A stretch of 64,000 bases of DNA from Trissonchulus latispiculum (GCA_030248195.1 JASAND010021140.1:38371-102370), one strand, 5' to 3'. Shown: positions 21,552 to 35,189, counted from the first letter of the stretch. Numbers and translations are program-made. Notes: generated by a model from the sequence alone, not told the origin.

Positions 21552-24500
21552 GGTGTAATGAACTGTGTGAAAATTAGGATAGAAAAACTTGACCAATTTA
21601 ATTTGATTTCGAAAGTGGGGTCGCTTAGGTTGAAGTTCAATCACACGGAAGGTTAGCGCGTTTACCTAGGCAGGCAAACTTAAGTACTGGATTCCTGAAA
21701 GGTGGTTTACCAAAATCAGGGATCCCTACAGCTAACCTGTTAGGGGTACTATTGTGAGTTCGTTTAATTGGGAGGGGTTAGGCTCTATCCAATCGCACCT
21801 GGAGTATGGATAGGATTGTTTCGACGCAACAGGTCAAAAACTAAAATAAGACAGTTAGTCTTCAACTTGAGATTCAGATCCAACTTAATTGGATCTGAAT
21901 AGTTTACCTTTATTATTATCCCTGGGAGATCTCACCTGGATCTCTTTTCAGCAACTGAAATGCAGACTATGATTTACACGCAACACGATTAATTTATTGG
22001 CTAAGAATACTATGCTTACAATAACGGAGGACAGGAGAGTTACACGACAATTATCAATAGTGGCTTGAGTTATAACAGTGAAACAATACAGATTACTGGA
22101 TTTACCAGAGTTGCCAGCCCTTGATTGGGGAGAATGGATTATTTTAGGGAACTGAGGATTTCCAAATATTAAATTAACTAAGTTAGTGACTGACCGGTTA
22201 ACTATTAACTTGAGACTAGTTTGTTGGCTCTCTTCTTCAGGTATTATGACTGGGCACGTTAGGTGTGTTGCGTATTGTGTGCGTTAACTCAACTGTACTC
22301 TCTATTCGTCCTTTACAGAAAACTACAATACAGGTTCAATATAACAGATAATTAACTAAATTTAACAGAGTGTCGGATATTACAGTTCCGGTCTAGAAGT
22401 TGGGTGATCTCGCCAGGTTACACCTGCAACCTCACGAGTGGTTTCGGACAGTTGGACTGAAGAACAATATAGGGGTCGGTCTAGGCGGGGTGGTACCAGG
22501 AGATGGCTGTAAATGTTATTATTAAATAAAATTAAATGACTAAAGTTAGTGATTTCTTCGTTAGGATTTCCTTTGATGACTTCTTCTGATCAGTTCTAAC
22601 TGTGGCCTAAGCCAGAGACAACTGGGGAGCCTGTGCTCCCGGACGGCTATCAATCAAGGCGACAATAGGATACATTTTGAATAGGTTCTTTAAAATGAGT
22701 TCGAAATATAAAACAGTTCAATAACAGTAACAGGCAAGGATCGGCTTAGTTTTCCCAAATTGACCAGGTTCACGGAGGCTATTGTCTCTGCCCTAGACTA
22801 CAATCTATATAGGATTCCAATTCCCAAGTACCTTCGTAAATTCGAACTGTCTTCAACTGGGCAAATCGGTTAATCACTTAATAATATCACTCTCTGTTCA
22901 CTGGACACTGGTTCAATCGTACAGAAGCTCTCCGGATCAGGTTCCACAGACTACGAATCAGAGCAGGATGTTGGCCTCTCGAAGAACCTGAATCAAATGG
23001 GTTAAAACCCATTAGTTCAGAATACAAGTGCGGGAATCAAACCCAGCAACTATTACTCACTTATATGGCTTTCGGAGAAGAAAATTAGAACTTTAGTTAA
23101 TTCTGATTAAGATTTTGCTTGAAAGACAGAATTAACACGCTCTGACTGTTTTCGCGGGACGAAATGTGACTAATTAGGCGATATTGGCTTGATATAGATA
23201 AAATTTTGCCGAATATGAGTTTTTGGGCGATTTCCTGCATCGGAATGCCGGAAATCGCCGGTTCAACGTATATTCTTTGCGATCATATTCGGTCTGCGCA
23301 TAATTAGATTTTAGGCGTAGAAATTCACGACAGGAAAGCACCTGTTTCCTGCATAACAAGTGTACAAGAATGGAAACGCATATTTGCAAAGATTATTCCT
23401 TTTAAGCTTATTAGAAGATGGTTTTATCCTAATCCTTACTTCTTACGTAATTATACAACATTAATATTCTAACTAACTATTATTTATGTGATTTTAGGTT
23501 TATTTGATGCTTACGTAAAGATATTCATCGTGTGTGCCATTAAATCCCATGATTATTTGCTTGCATAGATTAACGAGTATAATTTGATGCTTACAGTCAG
23601 AATTGGCTAGTATTTTCGACACGAAACGTTTACCCCTTTGCAGTAACTAGTTGACATAAAAGGTTTAAACTGTACAGATAATATGCTTTACAAAAATGTA
23701 AACTACAACCAAACTAGTTGACCCGTTAGCGAGAACCAGTGGGGGCAAGAATAACAATTTTGACATAATTTTTGCAATTTGATTAAAGCTGACTTTTGCC
23801 TTTTATGCTGAAGGCTGACAAAAACATGAGTTATTTTGTGCTGCACTGCGAGGACTACTAGCTCGAGATGAATCCACTGGCACAAATCTAGCTAATTAGC
23901 ACATATAATTTATACAAAACCATGGACAGACTTAGCTAATTTATGTTACCGATTTTGCGACAAAATTCGGCTCTAAACAGGTGAAACAGACCAGCACGAA
24001 GTCCTTTATTTGCGATTCGTCCACTCCCTTCTTGCGGGCATACCTACGTGGACGAATCGGGGACTACCTGGTAATATCCGCTTATCCTGGGGGTCCCCGT
24101 GACCCTGGACTAGATTAACTACCTAATTTGCATATTACCTCAATATCAGAATAGGTACTCATTCACACTGTTTATCACACTCATATCCCTCAGATCAGCG
24201 ATCATTCAACAACAAACACACACTTATACATATTCACACTATTTTCCTGCCTAATACAGGAGCTTTAGGACAATTTCGCAGGTATTGGCTTCATGCACCA
24301 GATGAGAGCCAGTGAACTATCATATATCAAGATAATCCAGTATAACTAGCATTTCGGACTGTTTAAAATACTATCTTTGATTAATGTAAGTTTTAATGCG
24401 ATCTGCAACGTGACGATTATTGATGGAACATACTACAGCTTGTTGAGTTTTGGGATTCCTGGATTATCCTAATATTGCTAATTACATTATTAATAATCAT

Positions 24501-24733
24501 TCGCTCAACTAACATACATACAAATTTGACAATTCTCACAACCCCTATCGTACAAGGGGAGTTTCCGTGAGTTGCCATCACAGTTATACGAAAACATTCA
24601 TTCTACATACATACAAAGCAGAGCATTCTACAATCATTCAACCAAACATTCTTGAAACTTGGTTAATTTCGGAACCTCACGCTCCATGAGGGGTTTACCC
24701 GAATAACCACCTTAGGTACTTTTTTTGGAGACC
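21552..24733. other. Non-coding region, nothing recognised
   Basis: About 3.2 kb with only short ORFs. Contains occasional short inverted pairs (CAACTTAATTGGATCTGAA with its near inverse, 21840-21900) and several CACATTCACAC-type words, but no gene, LTR or TIR that I can delimit. It could be the diverged interior or flank of a retroelement. Confidence 0.35.
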
Positions 24734-24865
24734 CATTCACACGTTAAGTTTGCAACACATTCACGCTTCAATTATACAAAACATTTATACTTCAGGCTTG
24801 CAAAACATTCACACCTCAGACTTACAAAACATTCACACTTCAATTATGCAACACATTCATACTGA
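24734..24865. repeat. Tandem ~26-bp repeat (AAAACATTCACACTTCA-like)
   Basis: Five or so imperfect units of form (TTG)CAAAACATTCACACTTCA with small changes follow one another. Simple tandem minisatellite. Confidence 0.75.
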
Positions 24866-25499
24866 TAACTATCTAGCTACTTAGACTAACTAATAAGTTA
24901 CACTTAGGCTCATCGGTGTAAGAAGTTTGAGAACTTTGAACTTTGTTGTGCGCAGATTTGACGGTTTTGCAATTCCTTGGAATTGCCCATAAAAGAAATT
25001 TTGTGAAAAACTTAAACCTAGTAAGTTTTGGAAAAGATTTTAACTTGGATTTTGACGAAAGCCAGTGAGTAATAATTGCTAAGCAATTATTACTAACAAC
25101 AAAGAACGGTCAAGTAAACTAAATACACGATTAATTAAAACTACGACAATTGAGGAAGCCGGCCATTCCTCTTAAACGACTGTTTAATAATTAATTAAAT
25201 TAGACGTAAAACGACTCAGATTTTAAGAATTGGCTTTAGAATGCCCTATAATTTTTAATACCTAATGATTTTAATGCCGACCTAACGCTGAAATAAAACA
25301 TGATACAGACTATGGAAATTTTGAGACAATATAGGCTTTTTTTGTAAGAGCATGGCCGGCAACTCCTAGTTGCCGGCTGTGGGGAGTTATTTTCTCTAAC
25401 TAGCTTATTAATTTCAGAGCCGTAATTAAGGGGCTCTCTAGCTCAGAACTACGGATTTGGGATCCCACTCATAAACCCAAGAAAACTACGAAAAATAAC
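24866..25499. other. Non-coding stretch, nothing recognised
   Basis: AT-rich, with a perfect short palindrome AATAATTGCTAAGCAATTATTA near 25070 (first 20 bases AATAATTGCTAAGCAATTAT). No gene seen. Confidence 0.35.
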
Positions 25500-25920
25500 C
25501 CCAAAAGTGACAAATAAAGAGAGTATTTTCAGGCCATAAAGGCCTACTAATTTTTAGGCCAAGAGGCCGTGGCTTGGTAAATAAAACGGAATTAAAATGA
25601 GAAAGTAAAAGAAGAGAAAAATGGGCATGCTTCAAGACCTCCATCGCACAGGAGGGGTTTACATGAGCTGCCCTTGATTTTTGAGTTAATCAAATGATAA
25701 AATAAAAATGAAATAAAACTGGCCCGGAGGCCCAACATGCTATGGAACATAAAAGGGTGGCCTTAGGCCCAAAATACTGTAGAATCGGGGGCTCAATCGG
25801 CCCAAAATACTTCATAAAAAGTTGGCCATAAAGGCTTAAAATCACATAATAGAAAAATAAGGCCCGGAGGCCGAAAATTGCATAAAAAATAAAGGCCAAA
25901 AAGGGCCAAATATTCCTAAT
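25500..25920. repeat. GGCC...GGCC palindromic word cluster
   Basis: GGCCATAAAGGCC, GGCCAAGAGGCC, GGCCCGGAGGCC (twice), GGCCTTAGGCC and GGCCAAAAAGGGCC occur within 420 bases in otherwise AT-rich DNA. It is either an internal array of a transposon or a degenerated minisatellite. Confidence 0.55.
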
Positions 25921-26049
25921 ATTTTTGTCCTAGGCAGGATTCCTGAGCCGGATATAGAAGATCCATTTGGCTCCTCAAGTTGAAGTGTTCGTGTGTTTTG
26001 TCTCAATCTTCCTTTCTGGCCTGTGGGCCAGAAAGGTCCCTAAAATGCG

Positions 26050-27000
26050 TCCTAAAGGGGGACGTGTATTGCTATATTCCCGTACCACACCAGTGGTCCG
26101 AGAAACAATACACGCCGGGGGAAGAGGGGAATAAAGCGACTGCTCTCAGTCGCTGCTAAACGAACACTGAGGAAGCTGAAAATTTTGGGGACCGAGCTGA
26201 CAGTTTTGCTGACAGCTCGGTGACAGGTCATTAGCGGACTGGAGGCGGAATTCCTCTTTCATTTTAGCTTAAAGCTTCTAGAAAGTTCTAGAACTTTCTA
26301 GAAGCTTGCTATCTCTACCATAGGCCAGTCCAGCGGCCTGCCGGACCGGCCAGCCCGAGGGAGGGAAGATTAACGATAATGGGGACATATTGCCCCCAAC
26401 TGACCTCTTTTTTGATTAATTTTGGATGCTGAAATTCTGCAAAACTTTGCAAAATTTTGGTTAACATGTAAACGTAACCAAAGGGGAAATAACATGAATT
26501 TTGGGACTTGTTTCTAACTTTTACGCAATTTATACAAGTTCTAAAGACTAAGGATGGAATTCTTGACACTCTACGTACTTGACTAGACATATTTAGTTAA
26601 TTTTTATAATAATTTTAATTGGGGGAAATTAATGAAGCCCCCTCCGAACTTTACCTATGTGTTAAAATTTGTGTCCTCTTTTCTTTTCTAGAGGCGAACT
26701 TTTGTTGTCCTCTTCTTTGTTGGACTAGGCCCAACAAAAGTTCACCTGAGGACAAGCCTAGCGTACGTAGGAAAAGATGAGAGAAAAGGGGAAACAGCAG
26801 CGCACCTGGCTGCCTTGTAGTCTGGGAGGTAGACAACCTCCCAGACAAAGAAAGAAGGAAGGGAGGAAGAAAAGAGAGTTAACATAAAGGTTTTTTAGAA
26901 GTCCCCTTTTTGGACTTTCCTTTTAAGCAAAGTAAGATTAGGAAATAAAAGCTAATCTTACTAAAACATTTTCCTTTATAACTCACTCAATTTTGGGAGT
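26050..27000 (-). repeat. LTR-like block, inverted relative of 7140-8340
   Basis: Matches the reverse complement of 7140-8340 block by block, including CCTTTGGTTACGTTTAC, GGTCAGTTGGGGGCAATATG and the TTCTAGAAGCTT cluster. Identity by eye is moderate, so the copies are old. No coding sequence. Confidence 0.6.
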
Positions 27001-27933
27001 TAAAACGTGGGGATTGCATTTTTGGAAACGGGAGAAATTTCTCTTTCATATGAGCCCAAGTTGTGTTACCGACTAAAAATTCATTTCTTACGTAATAATT
27101 AGCTAATTAACATAAAATAAGCCTAGTTAACACCGATTAACATTATTAATAACATATTAAGGCCTTAAAACATTGCAGAACACGAAATATTGCAAATAAA
27201 CATACTTAGGTACTTATTACTATTAATTTCTTACGTATAATCTAATTATGTGATTGTTTAATCAAACCATCTTCCAATATGTGTTATTAGACACTGAAAG
27301 GGCTTTTAAAACACTGCTGACAAGGATTAGCGTATTCTTTTCAGCTAGAAATGTTGAATTTCTTATCATAGTAATTATAAGTTTTACTTTCACGCCCACA
27401 CTAGGATTTCTAGAGTTTTACTATTCTTCCGTTCTTATTAACCTCTAGCAATGGAAGGGGAAAATGACCGCACCCGGGCCACTGAGGGAAAAGACACCTG
27501 TCCTTTCAGAAAGGGGAATTTTGGAATTGACCTTATTGTTATGATTTCTATTACTTCGTGTGTAGTAATTCATTATTTAGACTGATTAATCCAAACTAAG
27601 CTTGTAAGTGCCCTTCTCTTGTGTTAATGTTTGAGTAATTTAAGGCTTTTCCTCTCGTAAGGAAGATTGGATACTCAATTGGAGCTGGCAACTCTGATTT
27701 TAGCAATTATACAATAACAATTAATTATGGCTTGGACACAATATCAAAACTAAAACTTAACACAGGCAAGATCTTTTAGACTCCGTTTTGTGTAGAAACT
27801 TCTTTTGGAACGATGACCAATTAGAAACTAGCTTTTTAACCACTTTTAAACACAAGATCTAAGTCATTCCATTACAACTAATTTTACGTAGAGTTTTCAT
27901 TTCTACGTACAACCATTGACTAACCTTTTGCAG
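27001..27933. other. Non-coding region upstream of the Gypsy-1 gag
   Basis: No LTR or primer-binding site could be recognised. A strong 3' splice site (CTAACCTTTTGCAG, ending 27933) sits exactly where gag-like coding begins, so this region may be an intron or the 5' leader of the element. Confidence 0.4.
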
Positions 27934-29409
27934 AATTACCTCCTGTAAATAACTGGGAGAGAGTTTGGCAAATTTTTGGCCAAATTGACGAAAATATTCG
28001 AAAATTGGTGAATTTAAGACGCGCTCTGGAGACACGTCAAGCTGCTCGTTTACGTTGGGAAAGAGAACAAAAGATGGCTGAATTGAAAAATTCTATTACC
28101 CTTTTTAAGGGGCTGAGTAATTATAATGGGCGTGAAACAGAACTCACACCGGAGCATTGGATTTTGAGTTTTGAAGCCATAGCTACGGCTAATAACATTG
28201 AAAGAGAGAAATTTTACGCAATTTTATTGGCAAAATTGGGTGAATCTGTCATCCACCGGTTGTCTTCCTTGGGCATGCCAGTTTCGTATGACGAAACAGT
28301 CAAACTCTTGAAGACTCTGTACGACCCGGTCCAGAAAACTGCGGTGGAGCACTCTCGAAAATTTTACGTACGTACTCAGAAAAAGGAGGAAAACGTTCAA
28401 GATTTCGTGTCTGAATTGGAAATGCTGGCGAAAAAGCTTTTCCAGGCGAGAGTGAGGATGACAGAGCCGATAAAATTTTCGAGCAATTACGCAAAGGTCT
28501 AAAACCCGATTTACGAAAACTTGGAATTTCGCTTTTGACGGATTTGGAAAGTTGGGGACATTCTATGATGAAATTACGTAAAATTGTCACTCAACTCTCG
28601 AAGAGGAGTGTGAGACAGACTCCGCAGAGTCGGAAGCTTCAGAAAAGCCTGAAAAATCCCATAAAAGGGATAAAAAGGCCAAATCTAAAGCAAAAATTTG
28701 TTCAGTTACTACCGAAAGTTCTGAAAGTTCGGGTGATTTGGACAAAAGGTTGCAGTCTTTAGAGGACGAAATCAAAAAGGTGAAAATTCGAAATGCTCAA
28801 AGGGATTTGGTTTTAGAAGCAACTAAGGGTGAGTCAGCAGACTCAGGAAATGCTCAACCATCTACGAGCGCAGCTTCTGGCGAGGTAAATTCCGATCAGG
28901 CATCAACGGAAAAGAAGGAAAAACCGCCAGAAAAGGCTCAAACGGAGCAAAGGACTTGTTATACGTGCTGTAATCCAGGTCATATATCACCGCAATGTGC
29001 CAGGAATCAACGAAATAATCAGAATTTTCGTGGCAGAGGAAGCCAAAATCGTAGAAATTTTGGTGGTCGTCGTAATTATCCCGGAAACCGGAATTATTAC
29101 AACAACCAGTCAAATTTTGAAAATGATGGCTATTCCAATAATCGAAATTGGAGTAGAGGAAATCGAGGAACAGGCGGCGGTCGAGGAGGCCGTCGGGGAG
29201 CTAATTTCGGAAATCGAAATCAAGAACCGAGTATTTTTCTGTCTCCCAACAGGCAAGTTTTTCGAGGGAATGGTCAAAATAAATCAGGTGTGAATTTCTT
29301 GACTCCCATTGAACAGCAAGCTGATCCTGCTACTCAGTTGGTTCAAGCCTTGCAGAATTTTCATCAAGCGGGGAGCCAGGCAAATTCCGGGGCAGCTCCT
29401 CCGCAATAA
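27934..29409 (+). pseudogene. Gypsy-1 gag (frameshifted)
   Basis: Retrotransposon Gag makes the virus-like particle and packages element RNA. Coding-like sequence opens at a splice acceptor (27933/27934), contains a gag-type helical region (ITLFKGLSNYNGRETELTP), shifts frame near 28450 and again near 28600, and then runs as a Lys/Glu-rich and Arg/Gly/Asn-rich segment to TAA at 29407. A C-x2-C-x4-H-x4-C zinc knuckle (CYTCCNPGHISPQC) is at 28957-28998, followed by an RG/GN-rich basic tail. No ATG precedes the gag-like sequence in frame; the start may lie in an upstream exon. The frame changes make this copy non-functional unless some are sequence errors. Confidence 0.7.
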
Positions 29410-29411
29410 CC

Positions 29412-30761
29412 CCCCTCCCGGAAAAACCGAATGTACGTATACTGAGAAGGAAAAACCGCAGGTAAATTCTATGTCAGAAAATGCCCCGAATTTTCTAGAG
29501 GGGCTTTCGAAGCTTTTTCCAGATGAAAAAGTGCTTCATGCAAATCAAATTTGTGCGGTTTTTACCCCTACGTATGCAGATGTAACTCGGGGTGAAAGAT
29601 CTCAAAATTCTCCTGAAAACCCCCGAAATTTACTTCAGTCTCAGTTGCAACAATTTTTGCAAAATGTTGATATACGTACACTCGTAAATGCTTTGACAAA
29701 AGCCCGCCCTCCCCCCTTGGTTCCTCGATCTCCTCAGAATGTAACATTTTTGGAACCTATTAGTCCAACAGAATTACGGAAGATGCAAAATCCGCGAATT
29801 ATTCCGTTAATACCAGTGAATTATCCAAATTCGTGCAATTTTCGATCTCAATCGTCTTTTTCGCGAAATTTTCGCAATAATGGTAGTATAATGGTAGAAA
29901 TGATTTCTCCAACCACTCTGTGGTCGAATAAATTATTCTAATAATGCGACTTTTACTCCACGTGTGAATTATTCTGCCAATAATTGGCATGGAGGAGCGC
30001 CTAGTCTAAATCAGAGTTGGCGCCCCCCCAGCCAAAATTATTGGAACAATGGTCCTTGTACTAACCGGTTGCCCGGTACTGGTACTCAGTGGTATAAAAA
30101 TGACCGACAGTCTTTTGCTGTGCCTATAAATAGTAATTTGAATCAAGGTTCAAATTACAATAGCACTGCGCGTGTTTGGGAAAACAGTAGGTTTCCTATG
30201 GGAAATCTTGCCGCTCTCTCAAATACAAATTGGCGCCAATATATAGCGCAGCAAGGGGCACCTGGCCTTACGCCAATGTCTAGTACTAGTAGTACTAGTG
30301 TAGCTTTGGTAGGTAGTCAGGGATCACCTGTAGGTGCAAGCGCGACAGCTAATGTCCCTGCACAAGGGGACATGATGCTGAAGGCTTCAAATAGTCTAGA
30401 TGAAACCTGTACAACTAATGCTGCAAATAGCTCAGATGCCTCAATTTATAAAAAGTCTGAGGTGAAAAATACAAATACGCCATCTAGCGTGAAAATAACT
30501 ATGGAAACTTCACCAGACCAGTTTGTTACACGATTAAATCGTCTTAGAACTATTGATGAGGCACCTGAACCAGAGGAAAAGGCAGCTAAAGATTCATTTC
30601 TGAACGTGGAGAGGGAAACTAACAGTAACATCAAACATAAAAGTGACGATAATTCATCATCAGGACGAAGGAAGTCGAAACAAAAATCGAAACGTGGTCA
30701 GAAAAGGCGTTCTTGTAAGATTCCTGACCCAGATTTTCCCGGAAGGTTTCTTTTTGAGTAA
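29412..30761 (+). pseudogene. Gypsy-1 gag C-terminal / spacer ORFs
   Basis: Two further open stretches, 29412-29941 in one frame and 29964-30761 in the next, lie between the zinc knuckle and the protease. The first is Pro/Asn-rich (PENPRNLLQSQLQQFLQNV), the second Asn/Ser/Gly-rich and ends in a Lys/Arg-rich tail. No domain recognised. They read like a low-complexity Gag extension broken by indels. The second overlaps the pol frame by over 100 bases, a +1 relation that could be a frameshift site or decay. Confidence 0.5.
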
Positions 30762-33111
30762 TGATTCTTCGGAAAGTTCAGGTTCAGACCAAAATCTGTC
30801 AGATTCGTCAGATAACGAAAGTGAAGATTTGGACGAAAATTCAAGTCATCAGCCACATAAGGCTTCTAAATCTGATTTCGTGGCAAATAATCGAAACTTT
30901 TTGGCCGCATTTGTACATCAGGATAAATATTTCCTTGGTGCTCAGACGAAAATACCGCCTGTGCATTCACCCCTGATAGTTGCATCAGTGGAAGGCGTGA
31001 ATACCTTAGCACTTATTGATACGGGCGCTAACATTTCTGTTGTTTCTAAGAATTTTGTCGAACATTTAAAGCAAAAATGCCCAGAAAATTTGACATTTGG
31101 GGATGGTGCCTGTGAACAGGCTACCGCAGCAAACGGAACATCCATTAATTTTTCTGGTTCAGTTAAATTTGAACTATCTGTTCAGGGTTATAGGTGGGCA
31201 CATGAGTATTTGATCAGTGACTTTTGTCCATACGACATTCTTTTGGGTATTTATTTTCTTTCATTCTACAATTGGTCAATGCTCATGGGTCGTCACTCTA
31301 TATACCACCCGCTTTTTAAGGAGGTTCCTTTGCTGGGGGCGCCTCAAATAGGTAGCATCTTGCAAATGATTGGAAAAGCACGGCCTACGGTTTCGAATAT
31401 TTGTTTGCGAGTTGGAACTTGTATACCGGCGAATTCTGAGTCATGGGTCTCTATTTCATGCGAAGAAGGACCACAAACTTTGGATGTGAATGTTTCTGAT
31501 GATGAATGGGACTTACCATTCGTAAGTACAAAACCATCAATTGTAAATGAGCGAATTGCTCCTTGGCCTTCACGATTTGAAGAAACGCCTAAACTAGTAC
31601 GTAATTCCACGAACGTTTTGGAAAAATACGATTGTTATATTGTTCCTGGTATAATTTCCAAACAGGAAAAAGCCCAAGAAATCAAAGTTTGGAATTTAAG
31701 CGATGAGCCAATTCAGTTACATCCAGGAATGGTACTAGCTTATGCGGATGACTTAGTCACTTTAAAAAATCGTCAAGGCAAGGAATCCTTTTTACAATTG
31801 GGCGATACCTGGTTAGAACAAGCATATATAGGTGAAGATGACTTACCTAAGTCTGTGCATGCTGAAGTTTTTTCTGCAAATGTTGAAGATACGTACGTAG
31901 ATGTGCCTACTACGTCAAAACAAGCGGAAGGTGAGTCTAAAGTACCTACGGAAAAGGAATTATACGATCAATTCATCCAGGAAGCTCATTTGGACAAATT
32001 TGAATGCTCAGAAAAGGCGAAAAGTAAGTTTAAGGAACTAATACGTAAGTACGTACATGTCTTCTCAACACCTGACAACTTGGGAAGATGCAGCACTGGA
32101 CAACATCTTATTGATACTGGAATGGCTGGTCCTGTAACAGCAAAGGCATATCGGATGAATCCAATGGAACGAGTGGAGATAGAAAAGCATATTACGAACA
32201 TGTTAGAACAGGGAATTTGTGTTCCATCTGATAGTCAATGGTCTTCTCCATGCATGCTTGTAGGCAAAAAGGACGGAACAACTCGATTTGTTATTGATTA
32301 TCGTCAGTTGAATAAAATAACACGAAAAGACCGCTACCCTTTACCTAAAATAGATGAAATTCTTGATATGTTCAGTAAAGGGAAATCCTTTTCAACTTTG
32401 GATTTAAATAGCGGCTATTCGCAAATCGAGATGTTTCCTCCTCATAAGGAAAAGACGGCATTTATTTCGCATATGGGTTTGTTTCATTTTAATGTCATGC
32501 CATTCGGTTTGACGAATGCCCCTGCAACTTTTCAAAGAATAATGGAACGGATATTCACTGAGTTGCCTGTTTACATTGACGATTTGTTAATTCCATCTAA
32601 AGACGAAATTCATTATTTGAAAATGTTAGAAACGGTTTTTCAAAAACTATCGGATCATGGTTTACGGCTAAAGATGAAAAAGTGCGTATTTTTCCGCAAA
32701 AAGGTTGAATATCTTGGTCATTTTATCTCCGAAAAGGGCATTGAAACAGATCCACGTAAAGTAACTGCGGTTAAGAACTTTCCAGTACCTATTACTGTTA
32801 AGCGATTGCGTGGGTTCTTAGGTATGGCTGGATACTATCGGAGATTTATTAGTAACTTTAGTTCTATTGCGGCACCAATGAATAACTTGCTTAAAAAGGA
32901 TGAAGGTTTTCACTGGGATGAAAAATGTCAACAGGCTTTTGAAAATCTAAAGCAAGCTTTGATAAACGCACCTGTTCTTGCGTACCCAAATTGGGAAAAA
33001 CCTTTTATTCTAACAACGGATGCTAGTGTTGTGGGTCTTGGTGCTGTTCTCGAACAGATCAACCAGGAGAGACAAAGTCTAAACCAATCGCTTATGCTAG
33101 TAGATCTTTAG
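30740..33111 (+). pseudogene. Gypsy-1 pol, protease and reverse transcriptase part
   Basis: Makes cDNA from element RNA after Gag processing. In order: an acidic Ser-rich leader, a retropepsin core LALIDTGANISVVS around 31005, then RT with QWSSPCMLVGKKDGT, FVIDYRQLN and the catalytic YIDD at 32572-32583. The RNase H starts (LTTDASVVGLGAVLEQ), then the frame ends at TAG 33111 because of a one-base change near 33065; the continuation lies in another frame from about 33070. RT itself has no stop. Family assignment rests on these motifs. Confidence 0.88.
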
Positions 33112-35189
33112 TTGGTGCAGAAAAGCGCTATAAAATTGTTGAATTGGAAGGTCTTGCTGTAGTTTGGGCATGTAAGCATTTTCAGCATTATCTACGTCAT
33201 CGACAATTCACTTTGTATACTGACAATGAAGCCCTTAAGTATATTTTTGCAAATGCCAAAAATCAAGGCTATACTCGAATTGCGAAATGGGCTATTGCAC
33301 TTTCTGAATTTAATTATCAGACTTTACATCGAAAAGGCGTAGATAATCCTGTAGCTGACTGTTTGTCTCGTAATCCACAACAGACTGTCGTTGAACATGA
33401 CAACAGCGAAGTTGAAGATGCGAATCAAACTAGTAAATCTGTGAATAAGTTTCAGTACGTATCTGATGAGTTTGATGTAACCGGTGATATGTACCCTCCA
33501 GTCTTTGTCATAGAGCAATATACTGATGACCAATGGTCACTAGCTCTTAAAACTGATCCTGACTTTTGTGCTTTCATTGAATATTTGCAAAAAGGGACTT
33601 TACCTAAAGATGATTTAACTTGGACTCTAATACGTGACCAATCTAATTTCGAACTTAAAGAAAATGTAATGTTGTATCGATTTAGTACTGACATCAACGG
33701 TCGAAAGAAAAAGTGTTCTGCTCGTTTAACATGCGTACCTAGAAAGTTTCGCAACTATATTTTAGAACGGTTTCATTCAGATATTGATACTGGTGGTCAT
33801 TTGGGTGTACCTCAAACTCATTACAAAGTAGCTGTGAAGTATTACTGGCCCACATTACTTACTGATGTTAAGTTGTTTATACGTAATTGTATTGTATGTG
33901 CACGATTTTCTATTGGGCCGAGGCACCCGCAAGCGCCTATGAAAATTTATCCGCCAGTGACTAAACCGTTTGAACGCATTTACGCTTACGTTATGCATTT
34001 CCCGACTAGTAGAAAGCAGAATGTTTGTGTTCTGGTTGTAATTGATCAACTTACCCGATGGGCAGAAGCTTGGCTCTTACGAAATAAAAAAGCCGAAACT
34101 CTTATACGTGTTCTTTTGAATGAATTTATTTTACGGTACGGGGTACCAACTGAGGTGATCACTGATCAAGGTCCTAATTTTCAGGCAGAAGTTACTAATA
34201 CTCTTTTTAAATTAATGGGTACTAAAAAGTTACGTACCACTGCCTATCATCCTCAGTCAAACGGCTTAGTTGAACGGGTAAATGGAACTATACGGGAAAT
34301 AGTTAAGAAGTACGTAAATGTAACTCAGTATGATTGGGATACTAAATTAGCTTTTGCAATGCATGCGTATAGAACGTCGTTTCATTCTACTATTCAGGAT
34401 ACACCGTATTTTATGTTGTTTGGAAGGGATGCTCAAGTTCCAGAAGATTTGTTGTTTGATAAGCTTGAAAAGCCAGTAGAATCTTTAGTCAATTATAAGA
34501 CTTCTTTAATACGGACTTTAACTGAAAACTGGCATATTACTGCTCAAATTATTTCTGATAAAGCGGAACTTGTTAAGCAACGTTATGATAAGCGCGTACG
34601 TATAAAGAATTTTACTGTGGGACAACTTGTTATGCGTAACATTACTCAAGTGCCTGCAGCTCAAGGAACTACACCTAAATTGGCACCAAAGTATGATGGT
34701 CCCTATAGAATTGTAGAAATTTTGTCTGATCAAAACGTGCGTTTACGTAATTTGAAAACGGGTGACATTAGTAAGGTAATTCATGTCAAAAGATTGAAAC
34801 TGTTACCTGATATAAACCCAGAAACCCTGGAGGAGTTGGAAATAGATATTGATGATCCAACCGCTCACAGTGGTGTTACTGATGTAGATACGTTGCATGA
34901 TAATAATGTCGTAGATACGTATGACGATGATGTACTTGTTAAGCATTGTGTGTTAGCTGATGAAGATAAAAATCAAGTACAAGTAGATGAAACAGAAGAC
35001 GTACAAGTTACTATTAAACAACCGGAAATACAGCAATCTGTGCAATTGCTAATACAAGAAACGGAGACGGCAGAGACTACAAGTCCACATAGTCTCGAAT
35101 GTGCAGTAACTGCTGCAAATTTTCAAAATTTACCGTTTCCAAATATCCGGTTCCCTCACATGCCCCTACCCGCATTTATTTTTCACTGA
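33112..35189 (+). pseudogene. Gypsy-1 pol, RNase H end and integrase
   Basis: Continues RNase H (AEKRYKIVELEGLAVVWA) and then integrase: the H2C2 zinc-binding region around 33774-33900 (HSD..GGH, CIVC), the catalytic core with TDQGPNF and NGLVERVNGT, and a GPY/F module (KYDGPYRIV) near 34690. In the core, the position that should be the first catalytic Asp reads Tyr (codon 33987-33989), which would abolish strand transfer. The ORF ends in an acidic tail and a TGA at 35187-35189. Confidence 0.85.

Larger units (their letters stand above)
27934..35189 (+). mobile_element. Gypsy-1: decayed Ty3/Gypsy LTR retrotransposon, coding part
   Basis: The order gag, CCHC knuckle, protease, RT, RNase H, integrase identifies Ty3/Gypsy. 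The gag region changes frame several times, RNase H is cut by a frameshift near 33065, and integrase has Tyr where the first catalytic Asp is expected. It is therefore dead as an autonomous element. Its LTRs were not found: candidates upstream show no match downstream of 56267. A second Gypsy element is inserted about 1.4 kb beyond its integrase stop. Confidence 0.85.

Noticed and set aside
30643..30761. Programmed +1 frameshift between Gypsy-1 gag and pol
   Set aside because: The overlap exists, but gag already contains several other frame changes in this decayed copy, so a programmed site cannot be claimed from one copy.
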